Below are positions 29,837 to 38,659 of a stretch of 64,000 bases of DNA, piece by piece. The notes beneath the pieces are model-generated. The model was not told the DNA's origin and did no database searches. It was given only the letters and a program-made list of their open reading frames with translations. Position numbers and translations under genes: made by a program. The stretch is from Diplodia intermedia. Its lineage: Eukaryota > Ascomycota > Dothideomycetes > Botryosphaeriales > Botryosphaeriaceae. Within the stretch, counting starts at the first letter, position 1. The number at the start of each line of letters is the position of its first letter. The stretch covers positions 496,001 through 560,000 of the forward strand of contig JAKEKT010000008.1 of NCBI GenBank assembly GCA_021495925.1. The letters run 5' to 3'.

Positions 29837-31351
29837 CTACTTGTGGTTCGCCCGCTTGAGCCATCCCCCGGCCAACGTCATCCCCAGCTTCCTTATCCTC
29901 GACGGCTTCGCGAAATCCCGCTTCGCCCCCGGCTTCTCCACGTGCGAGACCTCGATCCTGCGCTCGCCCGACCGGGCCTCCTCCTCCCCCTCGAAGAAGA
30001 CGCTGGACTGCGCCCTCCGGCCGGCCTTGTAGAACTTGCCCAGCTGCGCCTGGCCCAGCCTCGGCAAACCCCCGAGCGGGCTCGTCGCCGCGAAACGGTC
30101 ACGCCTTTCCTCCTCCTCCTCGCTATCGACCGTCTCGGGGAAGCTGCTGTGGAAGCGGCCGAACGGGTCCGAGTGCGTCATCAGCCGGGAGATGTCGTGG
30201 AGGACGTCGTTCCTGAAGTGCTCCGGCTCCGAGTCGTCGTCGTCGTCTCCGGCCGAGCCCGAACCCATCCGCTCCCGGCACTTCGAGGGCGTGGTGGGAT
30301 CGGGATCGGCACGGCCCGTGGTGGTGCCGGATGGCTTCCCGGACCTCCTCTTCTTCGGCTGGTGCGTCGGATCTTTTCTCGTCGTCGAGGGGGGCGGCGG
30401 CGGCGCTCCTCCGCGTCTTTGATCAACTGAGCCGGGCTCTGCCCGCTTCGGCTCGGGTGGACCTGGCGAGACGGTTGTTGGAGGGTTCGTGGATAGAGGA
30501 GACCTTTGGGTGGCCTTTTTGCTGCTGCGGCGCGTTGGGATCGGGATGCCGTAGGACGTCGAAGCTTGGCGTGTCGGTGTCGGTTTCTGAGATGTCTTCG
30601 CGGACGGAGGTTGCGGTTGCTTCTGCGGCGGGGGCTTCCCTCGGGTTTGGGAAAGCTTGCGCGACACTTTCTCCGGTTGCTGCTGGGACGATGTCGGCGA
30701 CGGCTTTGGGTCGAAAGTCACCGTGTTTCCTCGGCTTGGGCCAACTGGGCGCTTGCTTGGATCGAGGTAAATCCACACCCTTGCGGCGCGGGTGGACGGG
30801 GGCAGGTAGATGTCGCTCTCTTTGGGCGGCGATGGGCCGTCGGCCGCCGGCCTCCCCTCGCGGCCGCCGTTGAGGCAGACCTTGATGACGGAGCAGTTCC
30901 TGCTGTCGTCCAGGACGCCCCTGCGGATCTCCTTGGACACGCTGGGGTGGCCGACGGGCCGCTCGTCGATCCAGAAGCGGATGGTGTCGGGGCGGTGCTC
31001 GAGCAGGAACATGAGCTCGTCGGTGTCCTTTTCCCGGTCGGGCGACTGGCCGGGGGCGTTGGAGCGGGCGATGTTGGTCATGTAGATGAGCTCGGCGGAG
31101 CCGTCGAGCGGGCCGGGCGGCAGCATCTTGTTGCGCAGCGAGGCGTGGACCTGCACGACGGCGTTGACCTCGCTGCTGTATCTTGGCCGCTGGTTGGGGT
31201 TACGGGCGGCGTCGATCAGTGGCAGCTCCTTGAAGAGGGTCCATGTCTGGTGGTGGGGCCGGCGCAGGCTGGTGGGGTTCAAGGGTCGCGCCTTCTGTTG
31301 TTGTTGTTGTTGTTGTTGTTGCCGCTGCTGCACGGGAGCTCGTGCGGGCAT
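29837..31351 (-). CDS. fungal protein of unknown function with poly-Q tract
   Basis: A 504-aa intronless frame that I do not recognise. Residues 8-19 are a glutamine run encoded by CAA/CAG repeats (forward TTG repeats at about 31297-31320), a likely length-variable microsatellite. Residues about 30-190 look ordered (WTLFKELPLIDAAR; SSEVNAVVQVHASL; DELMFLLEHRPDTIRFWID; SVIKVCLNGG; ARVWIYLDPSKRP). They include conserved-looking aromatic/acidic positions, and the first 60 could be a short globular domain. The rest is Ser/Pro/Arg-rich and probably disordered, ending in a basic tail (LAGGWLKRANHK). The opposite strand also holds a long frame, but this one has the protein-like segments and the better start. 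Confidence 0.6.
   Translation of the reverse strand: MPARAPVQQRQQQQQQQQQKARPLNPTSLRRPHHQTWTLFKELPLIDAARNPNQRPRYSSEVNAVVQVHASLRNKMLPPGPLDGSAELIYMTNIARSNAPGQSPDREKDTDELMFLLEHRPDTIRFWIDERPVGHPSVSKEIRRGVLDDSRNCSVIKVCLNGGREGRPAADGPSPPKESDIYLPPSTRAARVWIYLDPSKRPVGPSRGNTVTFDPKPSPTSSQQQPEKVSRKLSQTRGKPPPQKQPQPPSAKTSQKPTPTRQASTSYGIPIPTRRSSKKATQRSPLSTNPPTTVSPGPPEPKRAEPGSVDQRRGGAPPPPPSTTRKDPTHQPKKRRSGKPSGTTTGRADPDPTTPSKCRERMGSGSAGDDDDDSEPEHFRNDVLHDISRLMTHSDPFGRFHSSFPETVDSEEEEERRDRFAATSPLGGLPRLGQAQLGKFYKAGRRAQSSVFFEGEEEARSGERRIEVSHVEKPGAKRDFAKPSRIRKLGMTLAGGWLKRANHK
31297..31320. repeat. trinucleotide (TTG)n microsatellite
   Basis: About eight TTG units on the + strand, encoding the poly-Q of the minus-strand protein. 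The tract may vary in length between isolates. Confidence 0.7.
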
Positions 31352-32022
31352 GTCTGAGACATAGCTGGACTGCAGGTTGTTTTGTGGTCAGCTGATCTGA
31401 GTCTGGATGAAGCGAGGGCGGGCGCGGGTGTTGGCAGGTGAGGGCGGGCTCTGGGGGAGTTGACTGCGGAGAGTGCGCGGGGGCCAAGGGAAAGGTAAGC
31501 ACAGTTAATTACGGGCTTGTCATGGTGGTTCAGCAGCTGGATCTTGGTGACGATGCGTTGAGACATGGTATGGTTGGTGGGCGGGAGCACATGAGCTTCA
31601 CGCTTCGGTTGCAAGTCGAGGGCGACGGCGACTGATAAGCATCTGCCCTCCCGCGTTACACACGCCGTCGCACACGCGCTGCAGGGGCGCTAGGCGCAAT
31701 AAAACCGCCCCATATAATTGCCGTGCAATTTAAGATGGCACGCAGGTCCGCTCCTCGGTGGCCGCCGTGTCTTGCGTCAGCCACGTGAACCGCGCACCCC
31801 GGTCGCCTGCGCTCACTTGACGTGCATGGCCTACCCAATCAAGTAGGTTCCACCGCAGCTGCACTCCTACTCACATCATCTTCTGACTATGCTTTTTCAC
31901 GATCAACACGAGCACGGAGGCGTTCAGCAAACCGATTGTCCTGGTTTGTGGTAGAAATGTTTGCTCCGGAATGATCCCACTGTTTCCCAACATTACCAAG
32001 AATGGAAACAAACTATACGCAT
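31352..32022. other. intergenic, about 670 bp
   Basis: Promoter side of the poly-Q gene and 3' flank of the secreted-protein gene (both minus strand). No gene is seen. Confidence 0.4.
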
Positions 32023-32466
32023 CTAAATCGCCGTGTAGTACTGGCACTTGAAGCTGCTGGCTACGTTGTCGAACCCAAACGCCCTGAAATCGTCTATGCC
32101 CGGCGCCTGAACCTGCCGCGAGGGCCCGCTGCACCGCTGATCCTTGTACACGGTGCAAAACGCCTGCGCGATCCACAGGGACGAGGCCTTGTCATTCAGG
32201 TACGCCGGCAGCGCGTAACACCCCTGGTTGGCTTGAATGCGCTGTGACAAGCACGCTCCCCCCAGATTCGGCTTGTCGCAGACTTTGAATTGACGCCAAA
32301 CGATGCCGCGAGGTACGATCGAATGCGAATCGGTAGTCATGTTGACTGGTGGAGAGAGGGAGGGAACCTCAAAGGCTAAGGCTGCGGTTGAAGGATCGGC
32401 GGCCGGCATGGCGGTGGCGTAGCCGGCCGAGAGGACCAGCAGCGACGCAATAGCGGTAATCTGCAT
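32023..32466 (-). CDS. small secreted cysteine-containing protein
   Basis: A 147-aa intronless protein with a clear N-terminal signal peptide (MQITAIASLLVLSAGYATA, cleavage near 19). The mature part carries one N-glycosylation sequon (NMT) and six cysteines (VCDKP, ACLSQ, GCYAL, FCTVY, RCSGP, KCQYY), which could form three disulfides. The open frame extends upstream to 32631, but the signal peptide fixes the start at 32466. The size, Cys content and lack of a recognised domain fit candidate secreted effectors or cell-surface proteins; function is unknown. Confidence 0.75.
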   Translation of the reverse strand: MQITAIASLLVLSAGYATAMPAADPSTAALAFEVPSLSPPVNMTTDSHSIVPRGIVWRQFKVCDKPNLGGACLSQRIQANQGCYALPAYLNDKASSLWIAQAFCTVYKDQRCSGPSRQVQAPGIDDFRAFGFDNVASSFKCQYYTAI

Positions 32467-33117
32467 GTTGATGGATGAGTCTGATTGGTTTGATTTCTTC
32501 TTTTCTGGCTCAAAATGGTGCCAGCAAATGTGGGAGTGGCACTTGATAAGTGTTCCGGAAGTGGCTGCGGAAAATGTGCCGGGGTCTAGAATGGTTGCCC
32601 GATGATTTTCTTTGTGTTGACTCTCTTTCAAAGCCTACGCGAGGGATCGATTTTATTTGCTTTCTTCTGGGCTTCTTATCAAAAATGAGCCTCTATTGTT
32701 GTGCGCCACTGGAGGGGTTCAATCATGGAAACAAAGCGCCCTGGAGAGATATCGACAAGAAGTGTGAAGATGGATCCTTATGGCAGAAAATCCATTGTCC
32801 GCTTCAAGCTTTGCCATTTGGAATGACTGGCGCTACCTTCATCCGCCTTTGTCTGGTCTCAACGGTAAGTGGCGTGCGTTTGTAGTGTGCATGGAGCCGC
32901 CGGGTCGCAGTGCAAACCGCTCCTTTCCCAGCAAGCCTCAGTGACGACTTTTGTCGATGAAGTACGCCGGTGACGCTCTCCACAAGTGCTAGTGCGCTAC
33001 CCCGGAGTGATCGCAGTCGGTGGGCGCTCCTTCGGGTCGTTGGCGGGGGTGATCAGTTCTTCCTCGGGTTCCCACTGGCAACGTATCCAGATGAGTGACT
33101 CAACGAAAAACCGCAGA
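32467..33117. other. intergenic, secreted-protein promoter and U2 3' flank
   Basis: About 650 bp. It contains the promoter of the secreted-protein gene and sequence downstream of the U2 RNA. No gene is recognised. Confidence 0.4.
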
Positions 33118-33312
33118 CTCTTCGCGTCAGCCAGAGGCAGTGCAATACTGGCGACACTGTGGCCTGCGACGATAAGCGGAGCTCAGCGCGCCGTCGACCG
33201 GGTTCCAAAAACTAGTTTAATCAAAAGAAGTGCCCCCGTAGGGGCGTTCTAGAGATTAAACTAAAAAGAACAGCTACTACACTTGATCTAAGCCAAAAGG
33301 CAAAGAGAGCTG
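33118..33312 (-). ncRNA. U2: U2 spliceosomal snRNA
   Basis: RNA of the U2 snRNP that pairs with the intron branch site. Reading the minus strand from about 33312, the conserved 5' block TTTTGGCTTAGATCAAGTG is followed by the branch-recognition segment GTAGTA (33280-33275) in GTAGTAGCTGTTCTT. Next come AGTTTAAT, a GC-rich stem-loop IIb (GCCCCTACGGGGGC), and an Sm-like site AGTTTTTGG. Near the 3' end is stem-loop IV with a GCCAG/CTGGC stem closing a TATTGCACTGCCT loop (33152-33130), very close to the universal U2 loop. The 5' end is set by comparison with the usual 12-nt leader. The 3' end is approximate (about 195 nt in all). It is not protein coding. Confidence 0.93.
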
Positions 33313-33348
33313 AAGAAGAAAAAAAGGTGTTCGGGTGAGGAGGAGGGG

Positions 33349-33357
33349 GGTTTATGT
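33349..33357 (-). promoter_or_regulatory. TATA-like element upstream of U2
   Basis: ACATAAACC on the minus strand, about 40 nt upstream of the U2 5' end. Position and composition fit a core promoter element; weakly supported. Confidence 0.35.
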
Positions 33358-33855
33358 AGGGAGGAGGACGGGGAGACTGGGGAAGGTGGCAGCTGACAGC
33401 CGGTCGTGGCGGGCGGGTACTGCCCCGGCAACGCAAACAGAAATTGCCACGCTGCGGGGTTCGTGCGTTTGGTGGCGATCACTAGCAAACGGTGAATTGT
33501 TGGTGGCTCTAACTTTCGACCTTGTTTGGCTTGCAGTCGCCCCTTACTGTGGCCTTGGTCAACCCCCGGACCGGCAACCCTGCACCCACCGCCCCCTCAC
33601 TACCTCGATACAGCTCCATTCTCTAGGGATTATTCAACGAGTAAGTCTGTATATAGTATCACCTTGAAAGGCAACAATCGGAGCAACTGTCTCTTTTCAT
33701 GACCAACCACTCGGCAAGCACTTCATGTTTTTACAGTTCACAATCATGTACAGCAAACACGGCCGGGTTAATAAAATTATCATCTTAATTGTACTATCGT
33801 AAATTTATTCAGCTGTTAAAACACCCCGCCATGTCCCGCATGGCTGTCTAAAGCC
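33358..33855. other. intergenic, U2 upstream flank
   Basis: About 500 bp, turning AT-rich near 33750-33820, where the 3' UTR of the next minus-strand gene is expected. No gene is seen. Confidence 0.4.
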
Positions 33856-35529
33856 TCACGCGTTCCTCCGCAGCGCCCTGCCCACCTTCCTCGCAACCTT
33901 CTGCATCACCCTCGTCTCCCCCCGCTGCTGCACCCCCATCTCGTCAAACGTCTTCGGCGTGAACCCCTTCAGCCACTGCACCGGGGTCTTGACGGCCTGG
34001 GCGAAATCCGCCTTGGTCGGGCTGCAGGCGGGCGGGACAACAACCCAAGTCCGCCGCACCTGATCACCACCAAAGCCCGTGTCGCCGGCGCCCACGTCGT
34101 CGGGGCCCCACGCGCCGCTCGCCCTGGCCGCGGCCGGCCGGAACGCGCGGTCGCCCAACGGCCGCCGCGGGATCGTGATGTCGCCGCCGTTGCTGTCCCT
34201 GATCGCGCGGCCGCCGCGGTGGTGGTCCTCGGCGCCCAGCAGCCCGACGTCGATGGCCATGTCGTACGGCGTCGGCGGCAGCGGCGCGCTCAGCCGCGCC
34301 GCCTGCACGCCGCCCTCCGGGTTCCACGACCGCGAGCGCGCGTGCTTGCGCAGCCGCGGCTGGCCGGGCTTGCGGCTGAGGAGCGGGCTGGTCCCCGGTG
34401 GGAGGACCGAGTCGGAGGTGGGCCGGGGCGCGTTGTCCGAGGGGCTGGGTGGGATGCTTGGGGCGAGCGGTGCGGTGGGGGTGGGATGTGTCGTCGGAGA
34501 GGGGAACTTGTCGGTGGTGGAAGTGCTTGGGGGGGTCGAGGGACTCGGCGAGACTGCGGTGGATGATGCTGTCGAGCGGGAGTCCTCGGTTGGGGAGTCA
34601 CTTCCAGACTGCACTTGTGTGTCGATGATCGGCTTGATTGTGCCTTCCAGCTTCGCCCGAGTGATGCGGAGAGGTGCCGGGATCAAGTCATAGTCAGAGG
34701 GGGCCGGAGGCATCGTGTCACTGGAAACCTCGGTTGATGGCGAGCCCTGCCTACCGGGCTGAAGCGCATTTGGGATCCGTCGCTTTCTTTGCGCCTGGTA
34801 GCCGCTCATCAGAACGCTGTTCAGCTCGCTGCTCTGGATGTGTGCAAGTCCAGTAGCATGGGGCGGACTTGCGCTCGAAGAAGGCTCCGTCGTCGAGCGC
34901 ATCGGTGTAGAGTTGGACTTCACAGGCTTGCTGTTCAGGGTGAGAATTTGGAGGTCGCGTTGGTGGAATCGGGCATATGGGACATATGAGGCAGTCTTGA
35001 GCTGCATGTTTGCGTGTGTATTATTCGTATCCTGGGTGGCCGTTCCTGACATCCTGGGATTCCAAGGCGTATATTCGGGGGCATCTGATGTATTCCCTGA
35101 AGTTGCCGGTGGAGGCCTGCGAATGGCCAAGGACGCTGGGTGCTCAATGGAGGCACGCTCAACCTCTGCAGTCCTTGGGAAAGAGAATTTCGGCAGCGCA
35201 GCTGTATCACCGCGGCTTGCGATCGGGAGAGCCGGTTCGTCGTCCTCCATTAGCGGTTCAGAAACCAAGCTTGCCCTGTTTTGAGAGCTTCGCGATGTGC
35301 AGGGGCGAGCCTGTGCCCAGCCAGACGGCTCTTTCGAGAAACGCGCCATTGCTTGGTAGTCGGGTAAACCCTCCTCTGTGATGCTGCTCTGGACGTAATC
35401 ACTGAGAGCCAGAACCGTATAACTCGAACTCATAGCTCTCCTCCAGGGATGCTGGGAATGGAAGGGAAGGGAAGGGAAGGCTGAAGTTGCGTGACTTGTT
35501 AGATTGTCGAGGCGCACCGAGGTGCTCAT
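33856..35529 (-). CDS. large disordered fungal protein, unknown function
   Basis: A 557-aa intronless frame, or 525 aa if it starts at the second Met (35433, MSSSYTVLALSDYV), which may be better because the first 32 residues look like translated 5' UTR. I do not recognise it. Almost all of it is Ser/Pro/Thr-rich low complexity. Short conserved-looking islands are LSDYVQSSITEEGLPDY near the N-terminus; APLRITRAKLEGTIKPIID in the middle; PPTPYDMAIDVGLLG; and a C-terminal block with RTWVVVPPACSPTKADFAQAVKTPVQWLKGFTPKTFDEM and a basic tail (KVARKVGRALRRN). Such short motifs in disorder suggest a scaffold or regulatory protein. Confidence 0.6.
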   Translation of the reverse strand: MSTSVRLDNLTSHATSAFPSLPFHSQHPWRRAMSSSYTVLALSDYVQSSITEEGLPDYQAMARFSKEPSGWAQARPCTSRSSQNRASLVSEPLMEDDEPALPIASRGDTAALPKFSFPRTAEVERASIEHPASLAIRRPPPATSGNTSDAPEYTPWNPRMSGTATQDTNNTHANMQLKTASYVPYARFHQRDLQILTLNSKPVKSNSTPMRSTTEPSSSASPPHATGLAHIQSSELNSVLMSGYQAQRKRRIPNALQPGRQGSPSTEVSSDTMPPAPSDYDLIPAPLRITRAKLEGTIKPIIDTQVQSGSDSPTEDSRSTASSTAVSPSPSTPPSTSTTDKFPSPTTHPTPTAPLAPSIPPSPSDNAPRPTSDSVLPPGTSPLLSRKPGQPRLRKHARSRSWNPEGGVQAARLSAPLPPTPYDMAIDVGLLGAEDHHRGGRAIRDSNGGDITIPRRPLGDRAFRPAAARASGAWGPDDVGAGDTGFGGDQVRRTWVVVPPACSPTKADFAQAVKTPVQWLKGFTPKTFDEMGVQQRGETRVMQKVARKVGRALRRNA

Positions 35530-36387
35530 ATAGTTGCTTGTGTTCGTTTACAATTGCATTGTCATCGCCTCATCGTTTATGAACAATGCTCGCCTCTTCT
35601 GCATTGTACACACACATGGGTACCCGATCACCAACACAGGAATTGCAACAAAACAACCCCAAATATTCTTGGAACGGAAATTCGAAGCACGATTTTCAAA
35701 TCCATCAACACGCAAAGTTTCCGGCGGAGTATGAATGAAGGGGTGGCCTTTCCAGTGAATGAGCTAGCGAAATACGCCCACAAATTGCATGCATTCAACA
35801 GAAACAGACTGCCAATGGCCAATTAATTATCTAGAGATATCGTATGATGGGAACAAAGACTACAAGATGGGAATGGTGTTCGCACCATCGCGATGTAACT
35901 TTATGCGCCTGTATCAAAGCCTACGTAATTGAACTTTGTAACAGCCCATAGCTATCGCACGTGCACATGCTATATAGTCTTTGATGAGAAGCACTTTGAT
36001 ATTTTCTAATTCAAAGGGGCCATAAAATACGACCCAGTTTTAGGCTAGACATCATCCTATGATGACCGTGTCAGATGCAGTCAAACATCACCGGCAAACT
36101 CCACACATCGATTTGGGCACGCATACACGTTTGAACTCATCGCTTGAAACTTACCAACAAACAAGAGGAAACAGCTGAGGCAGACGTTAGCTTACAAGCT
36201 TTGCAATGCGCGCAATTCGTACTTTAGTGAGGGTCGAGAAGAGTCCTCGCCCTTCAGGTACCTGGCAAACAATGGAGATTTGAAGCAAAAAGCAATAATG
36301 ATATGCTATGCAATTCGTATTTAAATAACTAACAAAATGGAAAACAAAACCAAAAGCGACAGAGCAAGGAACCCGCACGGGTAAACC
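35530..36387. other. AT-rich intergenic region, about 860 bp
   Basis: Noticeably more AT-rich than the surroundings, with only short random frames. It lies between two minus-strand genes (promoter of one, 3' flank of the other). Confidence 0.45.
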
Positions 36388-37479
36388 TCAATCGTCACCG
36401 TACAGGTCAATAACTTCCTCCGGCCCCACCTCATACTCATCGTCTGCATCGACATCGTCATCGTCGTCAGACGGGCAACCTTCGTCAGAGCTCCAACCTC
36501 CACGCAACTCTTGATGAACCAGGCGGTTTAGCCCTGTGTGTTCGCGAGGGAGCAATGGAGCATGTCCCTGACGGTCTACAGGGCTCGTAATAAAAGTGGC
36601 CACGGAACCCATCCTCGACTGCCGCAAAGATCTGCCCATTTCATCATTGGAGCGGGAGTGGGCAGTGGAGTCACACTTACCATCATTAAAGCGGGAGTGG
36701 ACAGCGGAGTCACACTTACCGTCATCAAGACGTAAATCTGAGAACATGCTAAGCCTCTCCTCCGGGAGGTGGTAGTCTGAGTAGCTTGTGGATCGTGATG
36801 ACGCAGCTATGGATCTTGGTGACGCAGATTCACTTAGAGTGTCAAGAAAGGGCCACCTATAGCTGGGCTTACGCTCGGGTCTCGGAGGTCGCGGAGGTTG
36901 CGGAGGTCGAGGAGCTGGGTCTCTGATACGAGGAGTCAGTGGCTCTGACCTTCTCGTGTCTGTAACTGAGCTCCTTTGGGTCGAGTGTCGAGTAGACTCA
37001 TTCGACGAGCGCTCATAAAGCTTGGGAGCACTGGCACCATTCCCCTCGTCATAGTGCTCGCCACCGTCTCGATGATTGAGAGGCTTTTGACATTCGCGGC
37101 ACAAGTGTCTCTGCCTACGACGCTCTCGACGGTCCTCACAGTACTGGCAATATGGCTCTTGGTGGTCGTGACGGTGCTTGCGACGACGACTCTTGCCAGA
37201 ACTACCCGAGCGGTTGGTCATACTCCTGGATGACGCCTCGGAACCGTCCCTGTGTTTCGATCGCTTCTTCTTTCTGGGAGCCATTACAACTTGGCCGTCG
37301 CCCCGGCGCTTGACAAGGTATGTTAATCCTGTATCGCGCAGGGTATAGACTACCTCTAGTAGTTTGTTGTTGCGAAAGAGCTTACGCGCGCGCTCTCGGA
37401 TCTCTTTGAGGGAGGAAACATATTCGCGGACGCGTTCGTTTGCAACTCTCTTAATCTTCCTGTGCCGGGTTTCGTCCAT
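36388..37479 (-). CDS. basic/acidic protein with Cys4 zinc-ribbon-like motif, unknown function
   Basis: A 363-aa frame not assigned to a family. The N-terminal ~65 residues are helical and basic (KIKRVANERVREYVSSLKEIRERARKLF). Next is a Lys/Arg/Ser-rich NLS-like segment, then a CxxC-x12-CxxC cluster (C111, C114, C127, C130) that could bind zinc. A Pro/Arg-rich linker follows, and the tail is strongly acidic (SDDDDDVDADDEYEVGPEEV). Residues 254-279 are two copies of a 13-residue repeat (GKCDSxxHSRxND) encoded by a 39-nt tandem duplication (36682-36720 and 36643-36681). Each copy begins with GGTAAGTGTGAC, a perfect donor consensus, so part of this stretch might instead be intronic. Codon use is less GC-rich than in neighbouring genes. 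Confidence 0.55.
   Translation of the reverse strand: MDETRHRKIKRVANERVREYVSSLKEIRERARKLFRNNKLLEVVYTLRDTGLTYLVKRRGDGQVVMAPRKKKRSKHRDGSEASSRSMTNRSGSSGKSRRRKHRHDHQEPYCQYCEDRRERRRQRHLCRECQKPLNHRDGGEHYDEGNGASAPKLYERSSNESTRHSTQRSSVTDTRRSEPLTPRIRDPAPRPPQPPRPPRPERKPSYRWPFLDTLSESASPRSIAASSRSTSYSDYHLPEERLSMFSDLRLDDGKCDSAVHSRFNDGKCDSTAHSRSNDEMGRSLRQSRMGSVATFITSPVDRQGHAPLLPREHTGLNRLVHQELRGGWSSDEGCPSDDDDDVDADDEYEVGPEEVIDLYGDD
36643..36720 (-). repeat. 39-nt tandem duplication (two copies)
   Basis: Copies at 36720-36682 and 36681-36643 (minus strand) differ at a handful of positions. Each starts GGTAAGTGTGACTCC. The unit length is a multiple of three, so reading continues through both copies. Confidence 0.75.
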
Positions 37480-37828
37480 GACTTGGTCTTTAGTTGACAG
37501 TGCTGTCAGGAAAGATGTGCAGGACAGATTGGCTTCTGAGATCCATCAGTAGGAGTAGCCGGCAAGGCCCTCTGTTAATGTAGGTTTTTTTCGGCACAAT
37601 CTGTTTTCAAACAATGACTTGTGTACTTATTACGTGTCTGAACGATATGCAGTTGAGAGCAGGAACTCGGTAAACGAAACAAAGAAATAATGAGATGAAA
37701 ATTTGCAGCACATCGGCGGAGAGGTTCCTGACCAGTACGGCCATAGTTCCAAGTAAATGTGCCTGGTTCTACCTGCGGTCTTGCACACACTCAGTTCAAT
37801 CTTGAAAACTTCCCTTTACAGAACCGCA
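37480..37828. other. intergenic upstream of Cys4 protein gene
   Basis: About 350 bp separating the Cys4 protein gene from the MFS relic. No gene is seen. Confidence 0.4.
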
Positions 37829-38659
37829 TCACTCGATCTTGTGCCTTTCCATTCTGTGTCGGAACACAAAAGTGACCAGAACACTGAGGCCTGCGAATAC
37901 CGCACCAAGCCGCCATGCGCTCCTGTACCCTTGCAAAACATCTTCGCCTCGGTTATTAGTCCTGACTTCCAGATTGCCAGCGAAAGCCACGCCAAGTCCT
38001 ATGCTGTAATTTACCACTTGCTCAAAAAACTGCTAGCAGCTCTTTGCTGCTCTTTGGGCACTGATCACTCACAATCAGGCTGCCGCTGGCAAAGCTCCAG
38101 CTCGGGGCCGAATGCGATGATTGTCAGGCAGGGCCAAACAGGGAAAAGCCAAGTAAAGAAGAAAGCGAACGAACCTGTAACTGGCCACAGACCAGGACTC
38201 CTGAGCGGCATCATCGCCAATGCTAAGGCCATGTGCAACGCTGCGCACCTGAACGATGGTGTGTTCCCGAGGTTCATTTGCTGAAACAGAGATCAATCCG
38301 AGAATTTCCTCTTGCAGTTACGACGGAACGCCTACTGCGACCAATTGCGCCATCACAACGACCAAGATGAAAGCAACCTCGTGCCAGGCTCCGCCAAAAA
38401 CCCTTTCCTCAACAGATCGTGTGGAGTCATCCACTTACAACGCACTCAGGGTCCTTGCAGAAGGACCTGCGCTTCCGCCATCGGGTTCCGTAGCTCTTGC
38501 ACTGCTGCCCTGCACGCCTTGTCTGTGCGGCGGATCGCCGTGCATATCCTTGCTGTTCTCGCTCTGCGCATCATCCATGGCGGCTGGCTGCGCTGTTGCT
38601 GCAAGCAATGATGACATTTCGACAAAGACTGACTCTTGCACGACGCAACGGCATCTCAA
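37829..38659 (-). pseudogene. decayed MFS transporter (N- and C-terminal fragments, middle missing)
   Basis: On the minus strand an N-terminus starting near 38617 (MSSLLAATAQPAAMDDAQ) runs into TAA at 38437-38435. The same frame then continues straight into VEERVFGGAWHEVAFILVVVMAQLVA, which resembles the first transmembrane segment of fungal drug-type MFS carriers. After a further stop and frame changes comes ESWSVASY, like the TM2-flanking motif of these carriers. The C-terminal piece 38017-37829 (VVNYSIGLGVAFAG, NNRGEDVLQGYRSAW and a last hydrophobic helix) is a clear MFS C-terminus in one frame. Roughly 350-400 residues between these parts are absent. The nonsense codon, frame breaks and deletion together make an intact spliced gene very unlikely. 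Confidence 0.75.

Noticed and set aside
30506..31357. 283-codon + strand frame opposite the poly-Q protein
   Set aside because: Considered as an alternative gene. Rejected because the minus-strand frame is longer, has ordered segments and a sensible start, while this one turns the repeat into poly-Leu.
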